53,681 bases of DNA. Origin: an uncultured Eubacteriales bacterium (lineage in GTDB: Bacteria > Bacillota > Clostridia > Christensenellales > Aristaeellaceae). A model generated the notes under the pieces. The model searched no databases. It was given only the letters and a program-made list of their open reading frames with translations, and was not told where the DNA came from. Of the stretch, positions 9,152 through 17,608 are shown piece after piece (position 1 is the stretch's first letter; each line of letters opens with the position of its first letter). Location of the stretch: the NCBI GenBank assembly GCA_902778995.1, contig CACYZW010000009.1:1-53681 (forward strand), in the 5' to 3' direction. The position numbers and the translations under genes were made by a program.

Positions 9152-9679
9152 TTATCGTCCGAGCTTCTTTTCCAGGCACACCAGGTTCACCCCCGGTATG
9201 CCGTTGAACACGGTGGGGATGATGCCGCTCTCGATGTAGCCGCGCCTGGCATACATGGCCCGGGCGGCTGCATTTTTGGCGTTGGTGTCGATGCGCAGCG
9301 CCTTACACCCGTTTTGCAACGCGTAATTTTCGTAAAAATCGAGAAAGGCCCGTCCGTATCCACGGCCTGCGTGAAGCGGGTCTACCGTCAGCGTGTGCAG
9401 CACCATGACCTGATCGTCCTGCGCTGGGTATTGCCATTCCACCAGCGCGTAATCGGGCATCTGATGGCGATTGATCCGGGCCGACGCGACGACGCGCCCG
9501 TCGTCCTCCAGCACGAACAGGTCATCCGCCTCAAGGGCGGACCGGGCGGTGGCTTCGGTGGGGTAGACGCCCCTCAGCCAGCCGGTGGTGATCCTGCCGG
9601 CGGCTTCCGCGTCGTGAATGTGCTCGTAGATGTCCGCGACGGCCGGGATGTCGCGGGCGGACGCCTTGCGAATCATCAT
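9152..9679 (-). CDS. GNAT-family N-acetyltransferase
   Basis: A second, unrelated GNAT enzyme of about 175 residues. It begins IRKASARDIPAVADIYEHIHD, a normal first strand and helix of the fold. The acetyl-CoA motif is VDPLHAGRGYGRAFLDFYENYA (about residue 105), and ARAMYARRGYIESG closes the fold. The substrate is unknown. Two adjacent ATG codons follow AGAGG; the first is taken as start. It lies 14 bases behind the DEAD-box helicase gene on the same strand and is probably translated from that mRNA. Confidence 0.85.
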   Translation of the reverse strand: MMIRKASARDIPAVADIYEHIHDAEAAGRITTGWLRGVYPTEATARSALEADDLFVLEDDGRVVASARINRHQMPDYALVEWQYPAQDDQVMVLHTLTVDPLHAGRGYGRAFLDFYENYALQNGCKALRIDTNAKNAAARAMYARRGYIESGIIPTVFNGIPGVNLVCLEKKLGR

Positions 9680-9693
9680 TGTATATGCCTCTT

Positions 9694-11673
9694 TCAATGC
9701 CGATCCCTGCGCTTTGCGCCGCGATCGGCGTTTTTGCGATTTCCCCGGCGCTCATGCCTGTCGTCCCGATGGCCGTCGGTGCGCTGACGCCTGGAGCGTT
9801 CGTCCTTTTGATGGGAACCGATTTCAAAGCGACTGAGGTCGGTTGTATCCAACAGCCGCTCGCGCGCAGCAGGGGACAGCTTCACCTTGCCGCGCCGCCG
9901 GGGCGCATCCGGGGCCTCGGAACGATCATGGCGGTTGGCGCTGCCGCGAAGGACGTCGAAGCGCTCCCTTCGGTTAGGGGAAGCATCCGTGCGCCGCGGG
10001 TCCCGCCCGGAGCGCGCCGGTGGCCTTTCGGCGGGCTTATCGCTGCTCAGCCTGGCGCGCACCGGAAGACCGCATATGGACGCGCCCTGCATGGCCCGTT
10101 CGATGGCCGCGGCTTTTTCGGCGGGCACGCCCACGACGGTGCGCTCGTCGTAGATTTCAATCCTGCCGATCTCGCTGCCGCGAATGTTCGCCCGTCCCGC
10201 GATGGCGCTGACGATGTGATTCGGCGCGACCTTCTGCCTGCGTCCGATGGAGAGAAACAGCTTTCTGTATAAAAGGCCGTCGTTCGCCTTGCGGTCGAGG
10301 ACGATGTCCTCCAGCCCCTGGTCCTCCCGCTGAAAGCACAATCGCATGGCCGCAGATGCGATCAGGGCGGGCTCGTGCCCCTCGGCCATCAGCTTTCCGA
10401 CCATGGTCTTGAATTCCATGGGAATCTCCTCGCCCAAAGCCTCCCGCACCCTTTCGAGACTCTTATCGCTCTGGCGCTGTCGGATAGAGGCGACGGTGGG
10501 GATCGGGATGGCCTCGATATCGGACTTTGTAAAGCGCCCGATATCCCGGATGCCAAAGAACTGTCGCCGTCCGCTGCTAAGGGTGATGGCAGTGCCCTCC
10601 TTGCCGGCGCGGCCCGTGCGCCCGATGCGGTGTACATAGATTTCGCTGTTCTGGGGCAGGTCATAATTGATGACATAATCGATGTCATTGACATCGATGC
10701 CCCGCGCGGCCACGTCGGTGGCGACCAATATGGGGATCCGGGCCGACTTAAAGCCCTCCATGACCCGCGTGCGCTGGGACTGGTTCATGTCGCCGTGGAT
10801 GCCCTCGCAGGTGAAGCCGTTCCTGTTCAGGTATGCGGAGACCTCGTCCACCATCAGCTTGGTATTGCAGAAGATCATGGTCCGCACCGGCTCGCGGCTT
10901 CTGAGCAGCAGGTTGAGCGCGTCCAGCTTGCGGCCCATGGGAACCTCCATGAACTGCTGGCGTATGGCGTCCAGCGTCACCTGGGCCGCGTTGATTTCGA
11001 TGAGCTGGGGATCGCGCATGAAGCGCGTGGTCAGTTCCATGATGGCGTCCGGCATGGTAGCGGAGAACAGCACGGTCTGGCGGGCCTCAGGCACGTCCTG
11101 GAGGATGGTTTCGATGTCCTCGCGGAAGCCCATGCTCAGCATCTCGTCGGCCTCGTCCAATACCACAAGGCGAACGTTTCCGAGTGAAAGCGTGCCCCGG
11201 CGCATGTGGTCCATCACACGCCCGGGGGTGCCGATGACCAGATTGGCCCGCTTCAGGCGATAGATCTGCCGGTCCATCGCAGCGCCGCCGTAGATGTCCA
11301 CGGGCCAGACGTTCAGCGTGAAGCGTATCAGCTTTTTTATCTCGTCGCAGCCCTGCTGGGCCAGCTCCCGCGTTGGACAGAGGATCAGCACCTGCACGGT
11401 GGGTTCGGTCTCGCTCCGGTCGATCATCTCCACGGCGGGAATGGCAAAGGCCATGGTCTTGCCCGTGCCGGTCTGGGAGCGGCCGATGATGTCCGCGCCG
11501 CTGCGCAGGAGCGGGATGGCCTGGCGTTGAATTTCGGTGGGCTCGACAAAGCCCATGGCCTCCACTGCGCGGCGCAGCTCCGGGGCCAGCGCCAGCGCGT
11601 CAAAGCCATTTTCCGAAGGCTGTCCCGTTTCGACTTTGGTCTGTATATCGTTTTTGATCTCTGCTTCGCTCAT
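9694..11673 (-). CDS. deaD: DEAD-box ATP-dependent RNA helicase (DeaD/CsdA-like)
   Basis: An RNA-unwinding enzyme for ribosome assembly, mRNA decay and cold adaptation. All core motifs are present in order: GFVEPTEIQ with the Q motif, QTGTGKT (about residue 65), PTRELAQQ, GTPGR, DEAD (about 172), SAT, and HRIGRTGRAG (about 370). After the two RecA domains comes a DbpA-type RNA-binding domain (LFLSIGRRQKVAPNHIVSAI...) and then a basic Arg/Asp/Pro-rich tail of about 90 residues. The length of 659 residues fits the CsdA class. ATG 11673 is chosen over an upstream start because AAGGTGG lies 8 bases before it. About 130 bases of leader separate it from the asd terminator. Confidence 0.93.
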   Translation of the reverse strand: MSEAEIKNDIQTKVETGQPSENGFDALALAPELRRAVEAMGFVEPTEIQRQAIPLLRSGADIIGRSQTGTGKTMAFAIPAVEMIDRSETEPTVQVLILCPTRELAQQGCDEIKKLIRFTLNVWPVDIYGGAAMDRQIYRLKRANLVIGTPGRVMDHMRRGTLSLGNVRLVVLDEADEMLSMGFREDIETILQDVPEARQTVLFSATMPDAIMELTTRFMRDPQLIEINAAQVTLDAIRQQFMEVPMGRKLDALNLLLRSREPVRTMIFCNTKLMVDEVSAYLNRNGFTCEGIHGDMNQSQRTRVMEGFKSARIPILVATDVAARGIDVNDIDYVINYDLPQNSEIYVHRIGRTGRAGKEGTAITLSSGRRQFFGIRDIGRFTKSDIEAIPIPTVASIRQRQSDKSLERVREALGEEIPMEFKTMVGKLMAEGHEPALIASAAMRLCFQREDQGLEDIVLDRKANDGLLYRKLFLSIGRRQKVAPNHIVSAIAGRANIRGSEIGRIEIYDERTVVGVPAEKAAAIERAMQGASICGLPVRARLSSDKPAERPPARSGRDPRRTDASPNRRERFDVLRGSANRHDRSEAPDAPRRRGKVKLSPAARERLLDTTDLSRFEIGSHQKDERSRRQRTDGHRDDRHERRGNRKNADRGAKRRDRH

Positions 11674-11805
11674 GCTGTCCGCCACCTTATACCAAACCTG
11701 TTCCAAAGGATGAAAGGAAACCCGTAGATGATTGCCATTTGGGCCAAATTCAGCATCATGTTGCCACGGGTAATTGCATCCTTCAACATTGTAAGGGCAA
11801 AGCAC

Positions 11806-11829
11806 AACCCCTGCCACAAGGCAGGGGTT
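11806..11829. terminator. Terminator between asd and the helicase gene
   Basis: Perfect 10-bp arms (11806-11815 and 11820-11829) enclose the loop ACAA. It lies 29 bases after the asd stop codon. The minus-strand side has only a short T tract (GTGCTTTGCCC), so termination may be partial. Confidence 0.7.
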
Positions 11830-11857
11830 AATTCGCGGTTTTGTTTGTGGTTTGGCG

Positions 11858-12859
11858 TCATTTGACCAGCAGCTCGGCGATTTGAATGGCGTTGGTGGCC
11901 GCGCCCTTGCGGATCTGGTCGCCGCAGCACCACAGCGTCAGGCCCTTTTCGTCGGTCAGGTCGTCGCGGATGCGCCCGACGAACACGATGTCCTGGTCGC
12001 TGGTGTCCAGCGGCATCGGATAGACCTTGTTGTCCAGGTCGTCCACCAGGCGGCAGCCGGGGGCCTGGGCGATGGCAGCGCGGGCCTCCTCCACGCTGAG
12101 CTTGCGCTCGGTGCGCAGGGTGACGCTAATGGAATGGCTGCGCAGCACGGGCACGCGCACACAGGTGCAGGTGACCTTCAAATCGGGCAGGTGCATGATC
12201 TTGCGCCCCTCATTCTGCATCTTCATCTCCTCGGAGGTGTAGCCGTTGCCGGTATCGCCGCCGATCTGCGGAATCAGGTTGAAGGCGATCTGCCAGGGGA
12301 ACGTCTTCGCCACCATGGGCCTGCCTGCGGCATAGTCCCTGGCCTGCTGCTCCAGCTCGGCGAGGCCGGGCGCGCCCGCGCCGGAGACGGCCTGGTAGGT
12401 GCTGGCGATCATGGTCCGAATCGGCGAGAGCCGGTTCAGCGCGGAGACGGCGGTCAGCGTGATGATGGTGGAGCAGTTGGGGTTGGAGATGATGCCGTGA
12501 TGCTTCTGAACGTCCTCGGGGTTGATTTCCGGCACCACCAGCGGCACGCTGTCATCCATGCGGAAGGCGCTGGAATTGTCCACAAACACCGCGCCGGCCC
12601 TGACGATGGCGGGGGCGAACTGCTTGGCCAGCGGATTCTGGGCCGCGCCAAGCACGATGTCCATGCCCTCGAAGGACTGATCGGTGGCTTCCTCCACCAC
12701 GACCTCGCCGTCCCCGAAGGGCAGCTTTTTGCCCGCGCTTCGGACGCTCGCCAGCGCTTTAAGGGTATTGACGGGGAATTTGCGCTCCCAGAGCACCTTC
12801 AGCATTTCGCGGCCCACGGCACCCGTGGCGCCCAGTATCGCTACGTTGACCTTTTTCAT
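11858..12859 (-). CDS. asd: Aspartate-semialdehyde dehydrogenase
   Basis: NADPH-dependent reduction of aspartyl phosphate to aspartate semialdehyde, the branch point to lysine/diaminopimelate and to threonine/methionine. The N-terminal Rossmann glycine motif is AILGATGAVGREML, the catalytic cysteine is in SNPNCST (about residue 129), and the substrate-binding segment is STYQAVSGAGAPGL. Later come PQIGGDTGNGYTSEEMKM and CTCVRVPVLRSHS with the active-site histidine. The length of 333 residues is typical of the Gram-positive class. It lies 53 bases behind hom on the same strand, so the two likely form an operon. Confidence 0.96.
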   Translation of the reverse strand: MKKVNVAILGATGAVGREMLKVLWERKFPVNTLKALASVRSAGKKLPFGDGEVVVEEATDQSFEGMDIVLGAAQNPLAKQFAPAIVRAGAVFVDNSSAFRMDDSVPLVVPEINPEDVQKHHGIISNPNCSTIITLTAVSALNRLSPIRTMIASTYQAVSGAGAPGLAELEQQARDYAAGRPMVAKTFPWQIAFNLIPQIGGDTGNGYTSEEMKMQNEGRKIMHLPDLKVTCTCVRVPVLRSHSISVTLRTERKLSVEEARAAIAQAPGCRLVDDLDNKVYPMPLDTSDQDIVFVGRIRDDLTDEKGLTLWCCGDQIRKGAATNAIQIAELLVK

Positions 12860-12912
12860 ATGCTATACCTGCTTTCTGTCCGTGGTCGGACGATATGGTC
12901 TGTCTTACGCCC

Positions 12913-14049
12913 TTAATCCTGTATGCCTGCAAAGAACAGACCGGGGTCTGCTGCACGCAGGCGCTTTGCAAGGTCGTGCATTTCGCGCACGCTGATGGGA
13001 TCGGTGATGTATGCGCCGTCCAGGGCCCTGGCCGGGATGCCCGGCGTCGCCGAAGTGCGCAGATAATAGGGATGGATGGCTTCGCCGTTGTCGACCTCGG
13101 CGTAGCCCTGGGGTATGGGGTTGAGCCTGGGCGACACGCCGTCCAGTATGTCCCGAAGCCCCAGTTCCACCGCGAAGGCGGTGGGGTCCTTGCCCGCGCC
13201 CTGGCCCTGGAAGGTATGCACGCCGAAGTATTCCCCGGTGACGGAGATGGTGTTGTTGTTCAGGTGGACGGCGGCCTCGGTGGCGTCGGAAGCGACCAGA
13301 GTCGGCTCCACATAGGCGCTGATCGTGCCGTTCGGGTTCAGCGTCGAACGGGCGATCAGGCGGCAGACCCTGTCCAGCCGTTTGAAGTGTATGATATCCC
13401 CGGCCGTGATGTGACGGATGCCCTCGGTATCCACCGCCTCGGGGCGCACGTAGCGCTGGTAGGCCACGGCGCTGGCGATGCTGATCTTGCACTGGGCGTC
13501 GATGCCGTCGATGTCGGCGGCGGGGTTGGCCTCGGCGTAGCCCTGGAGCTGGGCCTCTGCCAGCACATCCTCAAAGCCGCGCCCCTCGCGCTGCATGATG
13601 TCCAGTATCAGGTTCGTGGTACCGTTGACGATGCCGGAGATGGCGGTCAGCCGGTCCGCGCTGCGATGGCGCATCAGGTTGTAGAGGAAGGGGATGCTTC
13701 CGCCCACGCTGGCATCGTAGCGGTAGTGGACGCCCATCTTACGCGCCAGGGTCAGAATCTCTTCCATGTGGTGGGAGAGCATCAGCTTGTTGGCGGAGAC
13801 CACGTTCTTGCCCGCCTTCAACGCCTGGACGGTGAAGGTATGGGCGGGCTCCATGCCGCCGATCAGCTCGATGACCGTGTCGATCTGCGGATCGTTCAGG
13901 ATCTCGTTGAAATCGGAGGTCTCCAAATGCTCCAGCCCCGGATGGCGCAGCAGCTCCAGTATGCGAACGACCTGGATGTCGTCGCGCTTCAGCAGGTGCT
14001 CGTAGATGCCGGAGCCGATCGTTCCCAGGCCCAACAGTCCGATCTTCAA
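12913..14049 (-). CDS. hom: Homoserine dehydrogenase
   Basis: NAD(P)H-dependent reduction of aspartate semialdehyde to homoserine. The Rossmann motif GLLGLGTIGSG opens the protein. The catalytic domain has GIVNGTTNLIL, GYAEANPAADIDGIDAQCKISI (substrate and catalytic Lys/Asp region) and GQGAGKDPTA. It ends at about residue 378, so the C-terminal ACT regulatory domain found in the longer form is absent. Three in-frame TTG codons begin the reading frame. The third (14049) is taken as start because AAAGGGG is nine bases upstream, while the first directly abuts it. A clear promoter precedes the gene. It is co-directional with asd and divergent from thrC. Confidence 0.94.
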   Translation of the reverse strand: MKIGLLGLGTIGSGIYEHLLKRDDIQVVRILELLRHPGLEHLETSDFNEILNDPQIDTVIELIGGMEPAHTFTVQALKAGKNVVSANKLMLSHHMEEILTLARKMGVHYRYDASVGGSIPFLYNLMRHRSADRLTAISGIVNGTTNLILDIMQREGRGFEDVLAEAQLQGYAEANPAADIDGIDAQCKISIASAVAYQRYVRPEAVDTEGIRHITAGDIIHFKRLDRVCRLIARSTLNPNGTISAYVEPTLVASDATEAAVHLNNNTISVTGEYFGVHTFQGQGAGKDPTAFAVELGLRDILDGVSPRLNPIPQGYAEVDNGEAIHPYYLRTSATPGIPARALDGAYITDPISVREMHDLAKRLRAADPGLFFAGIQD

Positions 14050-14105
14050 ATACAACAACCCCTTTGTGTCTTTCGTGCAAACACACGTGTTTTCAGGATG
14101 GAAAC

Positions 14106-14134
14106 ACTATAGCACAACAGGCGGGATTTGTCAA
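14106..14134 (-). promoter_or_regulatory. hom-asd promoter
   Basis: On the minus strand TTGACA (14129-14134) and TATAGT (14106-14111) have a 17-bp spacer, 57 bases before the hom start. No T-box or other long leader is visible. Confidence 0.8.
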
Positions 14135-14197
14135 AGCATTGCAGACCCTGTTTTCAGCCTCTTAACGTTGAAAAGCGCTGGCGCGGTATTTGACCTA

Positions 14198-14226
14198 TTG
14201 CATTTTCCGCCAAAAGAAGCTATGAT
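14198..14226 (+). promoter_or_regulatory. thrC promoter
   Basis: TTGCAT (14198-14203) and TATGAT (14221-14226) have a 17-bp spacer, 36 bases before the thrC start. It is divergent from the hom promoter with about 60 bases between their -35 boxes, room for one shared regulator. Confidence 0.65.
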
Positions 14227-14262
14227 AGGGGTGAAATCATCGCGAAGAGAGGGTATACCGCC

Positions 14263-15741
14263 ATGATCCTATACAGCACGCGCTCAAGCCTGCACACCGC
14301 ATCCTCCACCCAGGCCGTATTGAAGGGCATCGCCCCCGACGGCGGACTGTACACGCCGGTCAGCTTTGCGGAGCTCAAGGTGGACGTCGGCGGCCTTTTG
14401 AACATGAGCGCCGTCGAAATCTCCGCCGAGGTCATCGGCAGGCTGCTGGATGACTTCACCCGCGAGGAGATGCACGCGCTGATCGAATCGGCCTACGCCG
14501 GAAAGTTTGAAACGGACGATCTCACGCCTGTGGAAAGGGTGGGCTCGGACTTCGTGCTGGAGCTGTTCCGGGGGCCCACCTCCGCCTTCAAGGACGTGGC
14601 GCTCTCCGTGCTTCCCAGGCTGATCACCGCTGCGAAGCGCAAGCTGAACGTCGACGAGGATATCGTGATCCTCACCGCCACCAGCGGCGACACCGGCAAG
14701 GCCGCGCTGGAGGGCTTCCACGACGTGGAAGGCACGCGGATCATCGTGTTTTACCCCGATGGCGGCGTCAGCGACGTCCAAAAGGCCCAGATGGTCACCC
14801 AGGCGGGCGGCAACGTGGGCGTGTGCGCGGTCAAAGGCAACTTCGACGACGCCCAGACCGGCGTAAAGAACATATTCGCCGACGATGAGCGCAACCATTG
14901 GGCGGCGGCCTCCGGCGCGCGGCTGTCCAGCGCGAATTCCATCAACATCGGCCGTCTCGCGCCCCAGGTGGCCTACTATTTCAAATCCTACTGCGACCTG
15001 GTGCTGCGGGGCGAGATTCGGCTGGGCGAACCGGTGAACTTCATCGTGCCCACAGGCAACTTCGGCGACATACTAGCCGGGGAATACGCGCGGCGCATGG
15101 GCCTGCCGGTGGCAAAGCTGGTCTGCGCCTCCAACGCCAACAACGTGCTGACCGATTTTATCAATACCGGCGTGTACGATCGCCGCAGGCAGTTTTACAG
15201 AACCGCTTCGCCGTCGATGGACATACTGGTGTCCAGCAACCTGGAGCGCTATCTGTTCCTGGCCAGCGGCTGCGACTACGACCTGGTTTCAAAGCTGATG
15301 GCGCAGCTGCGGGAGGAGGGCGTGTATACCGCGCCCCAGCCGCTGATGGACGAGATGCGGGAGCATTTCTGGGCCGGATGCGCCGACGACAGGCGGGCGC
15401 TGGAGGCCATTGGCGAGGTGTGGCGCAGGCACGGCTATCTGATGGACACCCATACCGCCGTGGCATGGGCCGTGATGGAGGATTTCAAGGCGCAGGTGGA
15501 CAACGGCTGGGTCAATGTGGTGCTGTCCACCGCCTCGCCCTACAAATTCAGCCGCGACGTGCTCTCCGCCATCTCCGACGCGCAGCCCGAAAGCGGCTTC
15601 GGCGCGATGGACATGCTGCACGCGCTGACGAAGGTACCGGTGCCCGCGCCGTTGGCCGCGCTGCGGGATCTGGCGCCGCGCTTCAGGGACTGCGTGGAAA
15701 AGGACGCCATGCTGGATTATGTGAAGGGCAAGCTGAGATAA
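14263..15741 (+). CDS. thrC: Threonine synthase
   Basis: A pyridoxal-phosphate enzyme converting O-phosphohomoserine to threonine. The start YSTRSS...LKGIAPDGGLYTP is the family signature, and the PLP lysine is in GPTSAFKDVAL (about residue 110). ATSGDTGKAAL and VPTGNFGDILAGEYA are the phosphate-binding loops. The length of 492 residues matches the class found in Clostridia and yeast. With hom and asd next door, three of the five steps from aspartate to threonine are here; aspartokinase and homoserine kinase are not in the window. The 3' end runs into a perfect hairpin that also covers the next gene's start. Confidence 0.96.
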   Translation: MILYSTRSSLHTASSTQAVLKGIAPDGGLYTPVSFAELKVDVGGLLNMSAVEISAEVIGRLLDDFTREEMHALIESAYAGKFETDDLTPVERVGSDFVLELFRGPTSAFKDVALSVLPRLITAAKRKLNVDEDIVILTATSGDTGKAALEGFHDVEGTRIIVFYPDGGVSDVQKAQMVTQAGGNVGVCAVKGNFDDAQTGVKNIFADDERNHWAAASGARLSSANSINIGRLAPQVAYYFKSYCDLVLRGEIRLGEPVNFIVPTGNFGDILAGEYARRMGLPVAKLVCASNANNVLTDFINTGVYDRRRQFYRTASPSMDILVSSNLERYLFLASGCDYDLVSKLMAQLREEGVYTAPQPLMDEMREHFWAGCADDRRALEAIGEVWRRHGYLMDTHTAVAWAVMEDFKAQVDNGWVNVVLSTASPYKFSRDVLSAISDAQPESGFGAMDMLHALTKVPVPAPLAALRDLAPRFRDCVEKDAMLDYVKGKLR

Positions 15742-15770
15742 CATCGCCGCTGACAGGGCGTTCATACGGC

Positions 15771-15832
15771 ATGAAAAACCCCTCCGCCGCATATCATCCC
15801 ATGATTGATTGCGGACAGGAGGGGTTTTTCAT
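15771..15832 (+). promoter_or_regulatory. Hairpin that is both thrC terminator and cover over the SPOCS gene start
   Basis: Perfect 15-bp arms (15771-15785 and 15818-15832) enclose a 32-base loop that can form an inner stem (CCGCA with TGCGG). The 3' arm holds the Shine-Dalgarno sequence GGAGGGG, a run of five T residues and the first two bases of the ATG start codon of the next gene. As RNA it would resemble a terminator and, if read through, would hide the ribosome binding site. Confidence 0.75.
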
Positions 15833-17330
15833 GGCGCTGCAAACGGATATGCAGACCTTTGAAGCGGAAAAACTGATCGGGGCGCGCAGCGCTCAGGTGC
15901 TGGTGCGGGCCGAGGCGCTGGTGCCCGGCGCGGGCCGGGACGCCATTGAACCGCTGCTGGCGGACGCCGGGCTGTGGATCGGCGAGGCGGATGTGCAGGC
16001 GGATCGGGTGGTAATGGAGGGCGAAGTGACCTGCCAGGCGGTCTATCGCCAGGGCGAGGAGAGCGTCCTGCGGGCATTGGCAGCCCAGACTACCCTCAAC
16101 CATGTGCTGGATATGCCGGGCGTTCAACCGGGCATGCTCTGCCGGGCCCGGGGACGGGTGAACCATGTGGACGCCCGCTACGAGAACGGACACATGGTCT
16201 TTCAGATCGCCTGCGACCTGACGGTCCAGGTGCTCGATCTGTCGCCGGTGGAGGTCATCAGCGCCATAGAGGGCGCGGAGGGACTCCAGACGGTCTTTAC
16301 CCCTGTTCACTCGGTCAAGCTGGCCGCCGAGTCCAGCGAGCTGGCCTTATTGAAGGATACGGTGGCGCTGCCGGCGGCGCTGGACGCCCGCATGGCGCTG
16401 ATGGACTGGGTCGCCGTGGAGGTGGAGGACACTTCGCCCGACCTGGGCGGCGTCCGGGTGAAGGGGCGCATACTGGTGGAAACGCTGGTGGCCAGCGGCG
16501 TGGCCGGGCGGCCTGCGGTGGTGGTGCGCTATCCGCTGGCGCTGGATCAGCTGGTGGAGCTGCCGGAATGGCTGACGGGCGACGTTTCCGCCGAGGTGGA
16601 CATACGCAGTGTGCGAAGCCGGGTGGACGCCGGGGAGGAAGACGGCGATATGCGCCTGACCTGTGAGGTGGAAGCGCGGGTGCGGGTGCTGGCCAACGCC
16701 ACCGACAGCGTCGAAGCCCTCGCGGACGTCTACGCCACCCTGGGGAACCGTGTGGAGACTGAGGACGAGGACGTGCGCTACTGTCGCGCCGTGGATCGCG
16801 CGAAGGTGTGCGAGCTTGCGCGGGGCACGGTGCTGATCGGCGAGAACGCGCCCGGGGTGGGCACGGTCATCGCCACGCAGGTACGCCCGTCCATCGGCGA
16901 ATGGCGCAATGAAAACGGCCAGGGCAGGATCGAAGGCGTGGCGGAGACCCGCGTGCTGTACATGCCGGGCGGTTCAGACATTCCCGCCTCCGCCGAGGCC
17001 GAGCTGCCCTTCAGCGTTACCGTGCCCCAGGCGCTGAACGAAGAATCGCTGATCGACATACAGGTCATCTCCGCCGAGGCGAACGCGCTGATGAGCGACC
17101 GGCTGGAGATGAAATTACAGCTCTGCGTTGCCTGCGAGACCCGCCAACGGGCACAGGTTGAGATCGTAACGGAGCTTTCCGAGGGCGCGCCCCTGCAGCG
17201 CCGCCCGGGCATCGTGGTCAACTGGCCGCTTCCGGGAGAGAGCGCGTGGGACATAGGCAAGCGCTACGGCATTCCCGTCGAGGACGTGGGCGAGGTCGAG
17301 GCGGGAAGGGCGCTGGTTATGAAAATGTGA
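15831..17330 (+). CDS. SPOCS (DUF3794) domain protein with C-terminal LysM-like segment
   Basis: A 499-residue protein with repeated SPOCS/DUF3794 modules. These are seen around residues 30-130 (VLVRAEALVP..., VVMEGEVTCQAVYRQGEESVLRAL), about 180-290, and about 330-440 (VLIGENAPGVGTVIATQV...IEGVAETRVLYM). The last 45 residues (IVVNWPLPGESAWDIGKRYGIPVEDV) resemble a LysM repeat. SPOCS proteins occur in spore-forming Clostridia and Bacilli and are linked to spore envelope assembly, so the organism is probably a spore former (inference). There is no signal peptide, as expected for proteins made in the mother cell. The start ATG lies in the arm of a perfect hairpin. An intrinsic terminator follows. 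Confidence 0.8.
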   Translation: MALQTDMQTFEAEKLIGARSAQVLVRAEALVPGAGRDAIEPLLADAGLWIGEADVQADRVVMEGEVTCQAVYRQGEESVLRALAAQTTLNHVLDMPGVQPGMLCRARGRVNHVDARYENGHMVFQIACDLTVQVLDLSPVEVISAIEGAEGLQTVFTPVHSVKLAAESSELALLKDTVALPAALDARMALMDWVAVEVEDTSPDLGGVRVKGRILVETLVASGVAGRPAVVVRYPLALDQLVELPEWLTGDVSAEVDIRSVRSRVDAGEEDGDMRLTCEVEARVRVLANATDSVEALADVYATLGNRVETEDEDVRYCRAVDRAKVCELARGTVLIGENAPGVGTVIATQVRPSIGEWRNENGQGRIEGVAETRVLYMPGGSDIPASAEAELPFSVTVPQALNEESLIDIQVISAEANALMSDRLEMKLQLCVACETRQRAQVEIVTELSEGAPLQRRPGIVVNWPLPGESAWDIGKRYGIPVEDVGEVEAGRALVMKM

Positions 17331-17377
17331 GCGATAGCGTGGATTGTAAAATTATAAGGTGATACGTCGAAACGACG

Positions 17378-17402
17378 CCTCCCTCCAAGAGGGAGGTTTT
17401 TT
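17378..17402 (+). terminator. Terminator after the SPOCS gene
   Basis: An 8-bp stem CCTCCCTC/GAGGGAGG (17378-17385 with 17389-17396) with loop CAA is followed by six T residues. Confidence 0.9.
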
Positions 17403-17447
17403 GGGCGGACCGCGCCGCAGGGCAAAAAGTTTTCAAATTGCGTTCGA

Positions 17448-17499
17448 TTGCATTTTGGAATCGAAAGTGCTATAATACACATGAATCGAACATATGTTC
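17448..17499 (+). promoter_or_regulatory. Promoter with LexA (SOS) box for the SSB-like gene
   Basis: TTGCAT (17448-17453) and TATAAT (17471-17476) have a 17-bp spacer. Twelve bases beyond the -10 is GAACATATGTTC (17488-17499), a perfect match to the Gram-positive LexA/DinR box GAAC-N4-GTTC. LexA bound there would overlap the transcription start. A GC-rich palindrome (GCCGGCGCCGGC, about 17556-17567) lies in the 110-base leader. Confidence 0.8.
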
Positions 17500-17608
17500 T
17501 ATTGTATGACGAATGGCGCAGGCGGCATGTTTTTATGCCGATCCGACATGAAGTCGCCGGCGCCGGCATATATTTAAGTAAAAAACACACAACGACCGGA
17601 GGGATACG

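Noticed and set aside
14898-15830. Open frame joined to the front of the SPOCS protein
   Set aside because: It overlaps thrC in another frame and reads as Arg/Gly-rich nonsense. The true start at 15831 has a strong ribosome site.
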